Below, in pieces: positions 32,244 to 39,904 of a stretch of 44,254 bases of DNA. The notes below the pieces were generated by a model that saw nothing but the letters and a program-made list of their open reading frames with translations, did not search any database and was not told the origin of the DNA. This DNA comes from Nonomuraea antri (lineage in GTDB: Bacteria > Actinomycetota > Actinomycetes > Streptosporangiales > Streptosporangiaceae), in the NCBI RefSeq assembly GCF_013283785.1, contig NZ_JABCPZ010000069.1, forward strand, positions 1 to 44,254. The letters run 5' to 3'. A program made the translations under genes and the position numbers. Each line of letters starts with the position of its first letter. Positions within the stretch are counted from its first letter, which is position 1.

Positions 32244-32452
32244 CTAGTGCTCTAGACGCATGGAAGTGCCTAACATGAGCTCGCGGACTTGCCATCCCTC
32301 GTCCGCCAGGCGCTCGAGTAGCCAGGTCTGCTCTTCTTCGTTGTCGCACGTGATGATGATGCTCCACACCTCGGGACGGGCGTCTTCGACGGCGTTGCCC
32401 GGCTCGGGCAGTTCCTCGATGGGATCTGGCTGGTGGTCGTCGACTGCGGCTA
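32244..32452 (-). pseudogene. C-terminal gene fragment cut by the insertion sequence
   Basis: Minus-strand frame of 69 codons that ends at TAG 32244 and runs straight into the insertion sequence edge at 32452. It reads DPIEELPEPGNAVEDARPEVWSIIITCDNEEEQTWLLERLADEGWQVRELM. This resembles the tail of phage-type ParB-domain or methylase-like proteins, a weak resemblance. No matching front part was found on the far side of the IS, so the gene was also shortened by deletion or had already decayed. Confidence 0.55.
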
Positions 32453-33461
32453 AGGACTGTTTCTTAGATCAGGTGCGAAGCCAGATGATCAGAGCGGCCA
32501 GGGTGATGGTGCCGAGGAAGATGTAGGCGCGTTTGTCGTAGCGGGTGGCCACGGCGCGAAAGTTCTTCAGCCTGTTGATCGCTCGTTCGACGACGTTCCT
32601 GCCCTTGTAGCGCTCGGCGTCGACGCCGGTGGGCCGGCCCCCGGCCGAGCCACGCCGACGGCGGTTGGCGCGCTGGTCGCGAGGTTCGGGGATCGTGTGG
32701 CGGATCTTGCGGCGGCGCAGGTGGACGCGGGAGGAGTAGCCCCTGTCCACGCTCAGATGGTCCGGTCGGCTGCGCGGGCGGCCAGGTCCCGGCCGTGGGA
32801 TCCGGATGGCCTGGAGCACGCTGCGGAACTGGGGGCTGTCGCCGTACTGGCCTGGAGTCAAGAGCAGGGACAGGGCCCGGCAGCGGCCGTCCGCCGCCAA
32901 GTGGATCTTGGTGGTGAAGCCGCCGCGGGAGCGGCCTAGGCATTCCCCGGTTCGACCACCTCCGCCAGCCGGGCGGCCAGGCCGGCCAGCACCGGATCGC
33001 CCCGGTTTGTCCCGGCGGCCTCCCCTTTGTGCAGCCCCGGCACGCAAGCCGGTGCGGGAGGTGGGGCGTGAGGCGCGCCGGCGGCGTGCTGGTGGGCCCG
33101 TACGGTGGTGGAATTCACGGCGATGTTCCAGTCCAGGCGGCCCTCGGCGTCTTGCCCGGCCTGGATCGCGGTCAGCAGCCGCTGCCAGGTGCCGTCAGCC
33201 GACCAGCGGTGGTGCCGTTTGTAGACCGTGATCCAGGATCCGAAGCGTTCGGGCAGGTCGCGCCTGGGCAGCCCAGTCTTGGCCCGGTACAACACGCCGT
33301 TGATCGTCTGCCGGTGGTCGTTCTGTCGCCCGCCACGAAGGCCGCCCTCGGGCAGGAGCGGCCTCAGCCGTTCCCACTCGGCGTTCGTTAAGTCACCACG
33401 GCCCATGCGCTCATGGTGACAGCCTCGCCACAAACGGTCGCCAGATCTAAGAAACAGTTCT
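32453..33461. mobile_element. IS5-family (IS427 group) insertion sequence, 1009 bp
   Basis: Terminal inverted repeats AGGACTGTTTCTTAGATC (left) and AGAACTGTTTCTTAGATC (right, reversed) differ at one of 18 positions. TA at 32451-32452 and 33462-33463 is the target duplication, as usual for the IS427 group. One transposase gene in two overlapping frames fills it on the minus strand. Ends and flanking repeats are complete, so this is a whole copy. Confidence 0.88.
32469..33433 (-). CDS. IS5-family transposase in two frames (-1 frameshift)
   Basis: Part A (33433-32936, 165 residues) has GDLTNAEWERLRPLLPEGG, the N-terminal domain, and VNSTTVRAHQHAAGA. Part B (from about 33047 to 32469) has GRSRGGFTTKIHLAADGRCR, LSVDRGYSSR and the end KGRNVVERAINRLKNFRAVATRYDKRA, carrying the second Asp and the Glu of the DDE triad. 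B is in the -1 frame relative to A and they overlap by about 110 bases. This is the IS427 layout, in which ribosomal frameshifting makes the full enzyme. The first catalytic position reads Asn (VNST) where Asp (VDST) is common, so the enzyme may be inactive. Confidence 0.85.
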
Positions 33462-33492
33462 TAGGCCGGTTCGCCTCCATTGATGATCCGAC

Positions 33493-34224
33493 TCATCCGT
33501 TCCGCCGCGATGAGCGCCCGCGTTGAAATGCTCGAACGAGTGCTCCCCCAATCGATGTCACGAGCTCTACCGTGATCGACGGAACCCAGGACACTTCAAC
33601 ACCGGCAGCCCGGCCTAGACGAAGGTGGCGCGGCACCAAGCGGGTTGGAGCCGATATCTCAATCGCGCCCCCACCTGTAACGGGAATAACAGCTACCAAG
33701 CGCTGGCCGCTGACGCGCCGTATCCCCTTGGGAATTCCCATGATCGTGCCGACGACGTCCACCGCCGACGGTATACCCGTGTGCACTAGCTCAATCGCCA
33801 ACCCCTGCCTCGGATCCAAATAGCGAAACCCTATGATCGCCTCACGAGCTTTGGACTCGCGGTCCCAAGAAACATCCGCACCATTCGTTACTGCAGTCTG
33901 GGTCAGGAGGGAGACGTCAAGTATCCGGTCCGTATCGGGCACGCGAATCCTCAGCGGATCCTCTGCCACCACATGATCCCCTCTCACAGTTCCCCTCCCC
34001 TCACGCCAAAGCCAGAGAAGCGTCTGGGTGACTTGCTGCACCGGATCCTCATCGAAAAGGATCTTCACTCGCTCATGACTGGGCCTAGTGACAATAGTCG
34101 TGCCGGTGACCTGGACACATAGCCGCGGCCCCCGAGAGAACCACCAAGCGGCCAACAGGCCGGTCACACCGAAGATCACTCCTAGGGTGATACCGATGAG
34201 AGCGAGTAGATTCGGCATATCCAT
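33493..34224 (-). CDS. Uncharacterised membrane-anchored protein
   Basis: 243 residues from ATG 34224 (MDMPNLLALIGITLGVIFGVTGLLAAWWFSRG), one N-terminal helix and a long soluble part. Recognisable-looking blocks are VQQVTQTLLWLWREGRGTVRGDHVVAEDPLRIRVP, FRYLDPRQGLAIELVHTG and the Arg-rich end. Similar proteins with the same order (helix, N-glycan-like beta sandwich, LDxxDG...HTG) occur widely in bacteria without assigned function. It lies just upstream of the IS. Third of three single-helix proteins in the element. Confidence 0.65.
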   Translation of the reverse strand: MDMPNLLALIGITLGVIFGVTGLLAAWWFSRGPRLCVQVTGTTIVTRPSHERVKILFDEDPVQQVTQTLLWLWREGRGTVRGDHVVAEDPLRIRVPDTDRILDVSLLTQTAVTNGADVSWDRESKAREAIIGFRYLDPRQGLAIELVHTGIPSAVDVVGTIMGIPKGIRRVSGQRLVAVIPVTGGGAIEISAPTRLVPRHLRLGRAAGVEVSWVPSITVELVTSIGGALVRAFQRGRSSRRNG

Positions 34225-34338
34225 AAGGGCAGTATGGCGACGTCACAACGCCTCCGCTTTGTGATCCGTGCAGTTGCGCGTTGCAGATGGCTTACGGTCC
34301 GGAATCAGAAGCGACTAGGCCAGTCCGTCTCTTATCGA

Positions 34339-34387
34339 CTGAGCTTGTTCCGCTTTGACGGACACCGTCAAAGCGGAACAAGCTCAG
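34339..34387. terminator. Perfect 23-bp inverted repeat hairpin
   Basis: A 23-base arm starting CTGAGCTTGTTCCGC and ending TTTGACGG is followed by ACA and its exact reverse complement. It lies 29 bases after the stop of the gene at 34416-34754 on the minus strand, where a terminator is expected, but the length and perfection are far above normal. It may instead be a small palindromic repeat, a MITE end or a recombination site. Confidence 0.6.
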
Positions 34388-34415
34388 CTGGGTTGCCGCG
34401 CGGCTTCGGTCGGCG

Positions 34416-34754
34416 CTAGGCGCTGACCACGCTCGCGGTCGCGAACCAAGCAGCGCGTTCGGCGACTTCGGCCAGCGCGTCGGCGACGCTCACCAGGTCG
34501 CGCAACTCCGCGTTGGCGGCCCACTGGACGAACTCGCCAAACAGTGCGCACGCCTGCACGGCGACCGTGCGCGCGGCGGCGTCGGTGATGCGGAACGCGG
34601 CGTTGTGGGCCGCCTGCTCGCCCTGGCGTTCGACCGTCCATACGTCGGCGTACTTGAAGACCTTGACGGTGGGCACGGCGATACCCACGGCGCGGAAGGT
34701 CACCGCGTAAGCGGTCAGGGCGGCGGTGGCGATCTCTCGTTCGGGGCACTTCAT
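34416..34754 (-). CDS. Uncharacterised 112-residue protein of the element
   Basis: From ATG 34754 (MKCPEREIATAALTAYAVTFRAVGIAVPTVKVFKYADVW), AGAGGG upstream. Helical, soluble, with NAAFRITDAAARTVAVQACALFGEFVQWAANAELRDLVSVADALAEV. It leads a group of three small minus-strand genes with similar codon use (34416-35600). I do not know the family; such trios appear to be typical cargo of Streptosporangiaceae elements, by impression only. Confidence 0.55.
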   Translation of the reverse strand: MKCPEREIATAALTAYAVTFRAVGIAVPTVKVFKYADVWTVERQGEQAAHNAAFRITDAAARTVAVQACALFGEFVQWAANAELRDLVSVADALAEVAERAAWFATASVVSA

Positions 34755-34810
34755 GGTTGGCCCTCTGGGGGGCGGCGTGCCCGCTGGCAGGGCCAGCGGG
34801 CACGGGTGGG

Positions 34811-35171
34811 CTAGTTGGTGGCGGGGTGTCGGCACACTCTCGGAGGACTCCGAGCAGGCTGCGCACCTTGGCACGCGCGGCGGCTCGCAACGGTGCGCCG
34901 TGCGCGGCAGCGGCACGTTGTTCGGCGACGTTGGCGAGGTCGTGCATGGCCAGGTGGGCGGCTTCCAGAGCGCACCAGTGCAGTGCGGGCATCGTGTCGG
35001 ACTCGCGGTTGATGACCGCGCACCCCTGCTCGGGCAGGATCAGGCGGGCGCATGCGCCGGGGTGACCGCGACCAGGGGCACGGCGTCAGTTACGCGGACG
35101 TGAGCCGCGATCAGCGCGTAGAGCGGAAAGGCGCTCATGATCAGGTCGTCGGTGAACGTGTGGTCGTTCAT
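34811..35171 (-). pseudogene. Frameshifted small gene of the element
   Basis: ATG 35171 starts MNDHTFTDDLIMSAFPLYALIAAHVRVTDAVPLVAV and stops at 35040. In another frame the sense continues as CARLILPEQGCAVINRESDTMPALHWCALEAAHLAMHDLANVAEQRAAAAHGAP and RAAARAKVRSLLGVLR, ending near 34811 after what may be one more shift. Together this is one protein of about 115 residues. The overlap near base 35050 marks the indel. Unknown family. Confidence 0.55.
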
Positions 35172-35236
35172 GGCTGGCTGCCTTCGGGTGGTGCTGTCCA
35201 GGCGGGTAGGTCCTGCGGGCAGCAGGGGCCGGGTGA

Positions 35237-35600
35237 TCAGTCGCGGACGGGGATGTCCGGGAGGGTGTTCGCCTGGTGGGCGGCGTGGCTCATGACCTTT
35301 TTCGGCGAGACTGGCCGCGTGCGCGCCCTCGATCATGAACGCGTGGTCAAGTAGCGCCCACACCGTGACTTGGAGAACTCTGAGGTTGGCCATCTCGTCG
35401 CGGCCGACCTGGGCGAGCACTTCGGCGTAGACGTGCCACGCGCTGACGCCGACCGTGCGGGCGAGGGCGTCGGGCAGGTTGATCATGCTGGCGTAGATCT
35501 TGCGCCGGGCCTTACGGGGGACGTTGCTGTCCAGACAAGGGGCGAGACGCTCAACGACCAGCACGGACGCGCACGAACCCGGCGACAGACCCACGGCCAC
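35237..35600 (-). pseudogene. Small gene frameshifted in a run of five A
   Basis: One frame gives VPRKARRKIYASMINLPDALARTVGVSAWHVYAEVLAQVGRDEMANLRVLQVTVWALLDHAFMIEGAHAASLAEK. The next frame continues VMSHAAHQANTLPDIPVRD and stops at 35237. The join is in AAAAA (plus-strand TTTTT near 35300); with four A the gene is intact. ATG 35486 or an upstream GTG at 35600 are possible starts. Function unknown. Slippage in the A run during replication, sequencing or even translation would all give this pattern. Confidence 0.6.
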
Positions 35601-35609
35601 TCGCGCTCT

Positions 35610-35625
35610 CTAGCATTTGCGCTAG
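35610..35625. promoter_or_regulatory. CTAGC/GCTAG inverted repeat
   Basis: CTAGC-ATTTGC-GCTAG lies just before the upstream-most possible start of the small gene trio and at the 3' end of the integrase remnant. It may be an operator for the trio. Short, so moderate support only. Confidence 0.35.
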
Positions 35626-36496
35626 TGACCATGCGGCGGACGATATCGCGTGAGCTTTCCAGCGCCAGCGCCTTCCCGAACCAGCTGACCCTCCGCCGAC
35701 AGCGTCGCCAGCGCCCGCCCCGACGTGGGTAGCGACGTCCGCACCACCAGCCCTACCTCGCGCACCCTAAGGCCCGCCCCGCTTGCGCGGCCACGACCCG
35801 GATGATCTCGTCCTTGACCCGCTCCAGCTCGATCTGCCCGCCGAGGGGCACACCGGCCCGCTTCACCAGTCGGCACCGGGTGGCGGTCCCGGACCACCAA
35901 CCCTTCGGCAACACCTTGCGCTGGCAGCGAGACGACCTCCGGCAGCCGCAATCGGGGTCGTGGATCCGCAGGAGCCCCGAAGCGAAGCCTTGATCCATGA
36001 CCTGGCGGACGGTTTCGGTGCTTCACGGCAGGCCGCCCTCGGTGGTGTGCCCGTACCGGCTGAGTCGCCGGGCCAGCACGTAGGTCTCGTAGCAGTCGGC
36101 GAACGCCTCTGCCGCGCCGGACTCGACATCAGGCTCGTAGCGTTCCTCGCCGCCGGAAGGAGCGCGCAGCGTCCGTTTCGGATCCAGCGGATGAGGTTGC
36201 CGTCCCCGCCGCACGTACCCGAAATACGGGGCCCATCGGCGGCAGCCCTCGGGCCAACCGGTCTGGTACGCCTCGGCCCACTGTTCTCCAGCCCGGTCGC
36301 TCTCGAAGGCGGCCGGCTCCATCAGCCTGCCGCGCGCCAGTTTGCCGACCGCCGTGCTTGCATCCACCCCTTCAGCCGGAACGCGAGTACTTCCAGACGA
36401 GGATCGCCCTGGCCGTACCGGACTCGACCCGGGCAATGGCCTCCATGGTGGTCCGATGGAAGCCGCGCCCGGACACGTCCAGGTCTTCCGTCCAGC
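35622..36496 (-). pseudogene. Large serine integrase (resolvase family), multiply broken
   Basis: Pieces in order on the minus strand: EDLDVSGRGFHRTTMEAIARVESGTARAILVWKYSR, the core of the resolvase domain. Then, after a deletion and frame change, EGVDASTAVGKLARGRLMEPAAFESDRAGEQW (end of the catalytic domain), YFGYVRRGR, SRYGHTTEGGLP, a TGA at 36023-36025, and in the same frame STETVRQVMDQGFASGLLRIHDPDC with a CGCR...CQRK cysteine group (recombinase domain/zinc ribbon). A last piece in another frame ends as a winged-helix-like LPTSGRALATLSAEGQLVREG. The N-terminus with the catalytic Ser is missing. Serine integrases insert elements at att sites, and their genes usually lie next to one, as here. 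Confidence 0.8.
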
Positions 36497-36508
36497 CGCC
36501 GTCAGGCC

Positions 36509-36546
36509 GACGGCCCGGCGGGATGGGGTAACCCCGCCGGGCCGTC
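36509..36546. terminator. 14-bp GC hairpin beyond the RND gene stop
   Basis: GACGGCCCGGCGGG pairs perfectly with CCCGCCGGGCCGTC around a 10-base loop, 20 bases after the RND stop codon on the minus strand. It is the likely transcription terminator of the pump gene. It lies on the element side of the right repeat. Confidence 0.7.
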
Positions 36547-36565
36547 GGGACCCATGGTCCGCCGA

Positions 36566-36667
36566 TCACCCGGCGGGCGTCAGGACCTTGTCCTCCTGCT
36601 TGGGTTCGGCGGGCTTGCGGCGCAGCCGCTCCTTGGTCCGCTCCACCATCGTGTACAGCGTCGGAAC
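36566..36667. repeat. Right direct repeat: 3' end of the RND gene (attR-like)
   Basis: The last 102 bases of the intact RND gene, repeated at 26157-26259 in the same direction with about 95% identity. Here the frame is intact (ERLRRKPAEPKQEDKVLTPAG and stop). Confidence 0.85.
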
Positions 36668-39600
36668 CAGCACCAGCGTCAGCAGCGTCGAGGAGATCAG
36701 GCCGCCGATCACCACGATCGCCAGCGGCTGCGAGATGAAGCCGCCCGAGCCCGTCACGCCCATCGCCATCGGCGTCAGTGCGCAGATCGTGGCCACCGCG
36801 GTCATCAGGATCGGGCGCAGCCGCCGCCGGCCGCCCTCGATCACCGCCTCGACGATGCCCATCCCCTGGTCCCGGTACTGGTTGATCAGGTCGATCAGCA
36901 CGATCGCGTTCGTCACCACGATGCCGATCAGCATCAGCATGCCGATCAGCGCCGGCACGCCCATCGCCGTGTCGGTGGCCACCAGCAGGCCCACCGCGCC
37001 GGTGGCCGCGAACGGGATCGACACCAGCAGGATCAGCGGCTGGATGAAGCTGCGGAACGTGGCCACCATGATCATGAACACGATCGCGATCGCCGCCAGC
37101 ATCGCCAGGCCCAGGTCCGCGAACGCCTCCTCCTGCTCGGCCGAGGCGCCGCCGATCGTGTACGTCGCGCCCGAGGCCAGCGTCAGCGACTTCAGCTTGG
37201 TGTTCAGCGCCTGCGTGACACTGCCCAGGTCGCTGTCGGACGCCTTGGCCGACACCGTCGCAGAACGCTCACCGTCGATCCTGGTGACCTGCGTCGGGCC
37301 CTCGACCCGCTCGACCGACGCCACCGACGACAGCTTCACCAGCCCGGCCGGGGTGGCCAGCTTCAGCTTCTCGATCGCCTCGATGTCCTCCGGCGCGTCG
37401 CCGCCGCGCAGCACCAGGTCGCTCGCGCGGCCGTCCAGCGTGATCTGGCCCAGCGGCGCGCCGCGGAAGGCCTGCGCGACCGCCTGGCCGACCTGCGCCT
37501 CCGACAGGCCCTTGGCCGCCGCCTTCTCCCGGTCGACCTCGACCTGCACCCGCGGCGCGCTCGCCTCCAGGTTCGAGGCCACGTCGCGCAGCCCGGGCAC
37601 CTCGCCCATCGCGCTCTTGACCGTGTCGGCGGCCGTGCGCAGCGCCGCCGCGTCGGGGGCCTGCACGATCACGTCGATCGAGTCGGAGGCGAAACCGCCA
37701 CCGCCGGCGCCGCCGACCGTCACCTCGCCGATCCCGGACAGGTCCGCCAGCTTGTCGCGCAGCGCCTGCTCCACCTTCGGCGTCTCGACGCCGTCGGCCA
37801 CCGTGATCGAGTACGACGCCCGGTCCGCGCCGCCGCCGACCGCGCCGCCGCTCATGGCGTTGCCGCCGCCCACGTTCACCTGGTACGTCTCGACGCCCTC
37901 CACCGACGTCAGCGCCTGCTCCACCTTCTTGGCCGCGGCGTCGGTGGTGGCCAGGTCGGTGCCCACCGGCATCTTCTGGCTCACCGAGATCGTGTTCTGG
38001 CCGGAGGAGTCCAGGAAGTTGGTCTGCAGGCTGCCGGCCAGGCCCATCGTCCCGATGAACACCGCGATGCCGATCAGCACCGTCACCAGCTTGAACCGGG
38101 TGGCGAAGCGCAGCACCGGCAGGTAGGCGCGCTGCAGCGGCGAGCGCAGTTCCTTGGCCTCGGCGGCCTCGCGCTGCGCCCGCGCCTGCTCCGGCGTGAG
38201 CCGCGGCGCCTTCAGGAACCAGTACGCCAGCACCGGCACCACCGTCAGCGACACCACCAGCGAGGCCAGCAGCGCCACCGCCACGGTGATCGCGAACGGC
38301 GAGAACAGCTCGCCCACCATGCCGCCCACCACCGCGATCGGCGCGAACACCGCCACCGTGGTCAGCGTCGAGGCGGTCACCGCGCCCGACACCTCGCGCA
38401 CCGCGGTCAAGATCGCCTGGAGTTTCGCCTCCCCGTAGCCGAGATGGCGTTTGATGTTCTCCAGCACCACGATCGAGTCGTCGACCACCCGGCCGACGGC
38501 GATGGTCAGCGCGCCCAGGGTCAGCATGTTCAGCGAGTAGTCGCCGGCCCACAACACGATCAGCGCGATCACCACCGACAGCGGGATCGACACCGCCGTC
38601 ACCACCGTCGAGCGCACCGACAGCAGGAACACCAGGATGACCAGCACCGCGAACGCCAGGCCCAGCAGGCCCTCGGTGGTCAGGTTCTCGATCGACTCCT
38701 CGACGTACGGCGCCTGGTCGAACACCACCGACACCGCCGTGTCGGAGGAGTCGCCCAGCGCCTTGGTCAGCTCGGGCAGCTTCTCGCGCACCGCGTGGGA
38801 GATGGTCACCGCGTTGCCGTCGGGCGTCATCGTCACCGAAACGCCCAGGCTCGTCCTGCCGTCGGTACGCGTGATCGTCGCCGGGTCGGCCAGGCCGCGG
38901 GTGATCTCCGCGACGTCGCCCAGCTTGACCGGCTTGAGCGGCTTGGGCGTCACCGGCTGCTGCGGAACCCGCGCCTGACCCGGCTGAGCCTGGCCCACCT
39001 GAGGACGCCCCTGAGTCTGAGTCTGAGGCTGCGGACGCGCCTGCGGCTGCGCGACCTGCGGCTGCGTCGGCGTCAGGTACAGGTCCTTCAGCTTGTCGAT
39101 CGAGTCGACCCTGGCCCCCACCTGCACGGTCAGCGCCCGCCCGTCGGCGGTCAGGGTGCCCGCCGGGATCGGCGTGCCGTTGGCGCGCAGCACCTCGGGG
39201 ATCTGCGCCGGCGACACCCCGGCCTTGGCCATCTTCTTGGCGTCCGGCTCGATCGTGACGACCTCGTCGCGCGTGCCGGTGACCGCCACCTCGCGCACGC
39301 CCTCGATGCCCTGCAACTCCGGCAGCATGATGCGGCGCAGCTTGTCGGCCATCGCCCGCTCGTCACCGCCGTCGCCCACCGCCAGCACCAGCACCGGGAT
39401 GTCGTCGGTGTTACCGGCCACCACCTGCGGATCGACCCCGTCGGGCAACGACGCGCGGCTGATCGCCTGCTGCATCTTGTTCAGCGACGCCTCGATGTCC
39501 GTGCCGTACTCGAAGGCCACCTGGATCTGTGCCAGGCCCTCCCTGGACGTGGACGTCACCTTCTCCATGCCGGCGATACCCTGGAAGGAGTCCTCGATCG

Positions 39601-39799
39601 GCTTGGTGACCTGATCCTCCACGATCTCCGGCGAAGCGCCGGGGAACGGCGCCACCACGAACGCGCCGGGGAACGCCAGTGACGGCAGCAACTGCTGCTT
39701 CAACTGCGGGATCGTGAACGCGCCGAACGCGCTGAGCACGACCGCGATCAAAATCACCAAGCTCCGGTTGACCAGGCTCAACCGTGCGAATGCGGTCAT
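36566..39799 (-). CDS. RND superfamily multidrug efflux pump (HAE1/AcrB-like)
   Basis: A 1077-residue pump from ATG 39799, with GGAGGTGAG upstream. Twelve spans in the AcrB arrangement: one at 12-32, a large outside domain (about 35-340), six spans, a second outside domain and five more spans. The proton relay Asp pair is in AVGRVVDDSIVVLENIKRHLG near 425. It should expel lipophilic compounds using the proton gradient, without an outer-membrane partner in this Gram-positive type. Residues about 243-290 of the first outside domain are a Gln/Pro-rich insert (QPQARPQPQTQTQG) not usual in the family. The divergent MarR gene is the likely regulator. The 3' end is the duplicated target of the mobile element. 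Confidence 0.9.
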   Translation of the reverse strand: MTAFARLSLVNRSLVILIAVVLSAFGAFTIPQLKQQLLPSLAFPGAFVVAPFPGASPEIVEDQVTKPIEDSFQGIAGMEKVTSTSREGLAQIQVAFEYGTDIEASLNKMQQAISRASLPDGVDPQVVAGNTDDIPVLVLAVGDGGDERAMADKLRRIMLPELQGIEGVREVAVTGTRDEVVTIEPDAKKMAKAGVSPAQIPEVLRANGTPIPAGTLTADGRALTVQVGARVDSIDKLKDLYLTPTQPQVAQPQARPQPQTQTQGRPQVGQAQPGQARVPQQPVTPKPLKPVKLGDVAEITRGLADPATITRTDGRTSLGVSVTMTPDGNAVTISHAVREKLPELTKALGDSSDTAVSVVFDQAPYVEESIENLTTEGLLGLAFAVLVILVFLLSVRSTVVTAVSIPLSVVIALIVLWAGDYSLNMLTLGALTIAVGRVVDDSIVVLENIKRHLGYGEAKLQAILTAVREVSGAVTASTLTTVAVFAPIAVVGGMVGELFSPFAITVAVALLASLVVSLTVVPVLAYWFLKAPRLTPEQARAQREAAEAKELRSPLQRAYLPVLRFATRFKLVTVLIGIAVFIGTMGLAGSLQTNFLDSSGQNTISVSQKMPVGTDLATTDAAAKKVEQALTSVEGVETYQVNVGGGNAMSGGAVGGGADRASYSITVADGVETPKVEQALRDKLADLSGIGEVTVGGAGGGGFASDSIDVIVQAPDAAALRTAADTVKSAMGEVPGLRDVASNLEASAPRVQVEVDREKAAAKGLSEAQVGQAVAQAFRGAPLGQITLDGRASDLVLRGGDAPEDIEAIEKLKLATPAGLVKLSSVASVERVEGPTQVTRIDGERSATVSAKASDSDLGSVTQALNTKLKSLTLASGATYTIGGASAEQEEAFADLGLAMLAAIAIVFMIMVATFRSFIQPLILLVSIPFAATGAVGLLVATDTAMGVPALIGMLMLIGIVVTNAIVLIDLINQYRDQGMGIVEAVIEGGRRRLRPILMTAVATICALTPMAMGVTGSGGFISQPLAIVVIGGLISSTLLTLVLVPTLYTMVERTKERLRRKPAEPKQEDKVLTPAG

Positions 39800-39835
39800 G
39801 AGGCTCACCTCCAAGAGTTCGCCCCAGACTAACAC

Positions 39836-39850
39836 TTCGCCTTGTGCGAA
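39836..39850. promoter_or_regulatory. Candidate MarR operator
   Basis: TTCGC-CTTGT-GCGAA, a short palindrome in the 105-base gap between the RND and MarR genes, placed to affect both promoters. Likely but unproven binding site of the MarR regulator. Confidence 0.45.
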
Positions 39851-39904
39851 TATTTAGGAGGAGTTGGCTTTCCTGATAACCTTCTCAGGAAGCGAGAGGT
39901 GAGC

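Larger units (their letters stand above)
26157..36667. mobile_element. Decayed integrated element between direct repeats of the RND 3' end
   Basis: About 10.4 kb. Signs: direct ~102-bp repeats at both ends; a serine integrase pseudogene directly inside the right end; lower GC and weaker third-base bias than both flanks; many small orphan genes; a nested insertion sequence; and frameshifts or nonsense changes in at least five genes. No replication, FtsK-like transfer or phage structural gene was recognised. Site-specific integration into the 3' end of the RND gene explains the layout. A remnant of a second RND gene brought together by deletion is the alternative. Confidence 0.7.

Noticed and set aside
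35783..39682. 1299-codon plus-strand frame opposite the RND pump
   Set aside because: Arg/His/Gln-rich antisense shadow; the minus strand has the full RND pump with its membrane spans and Asp pair.
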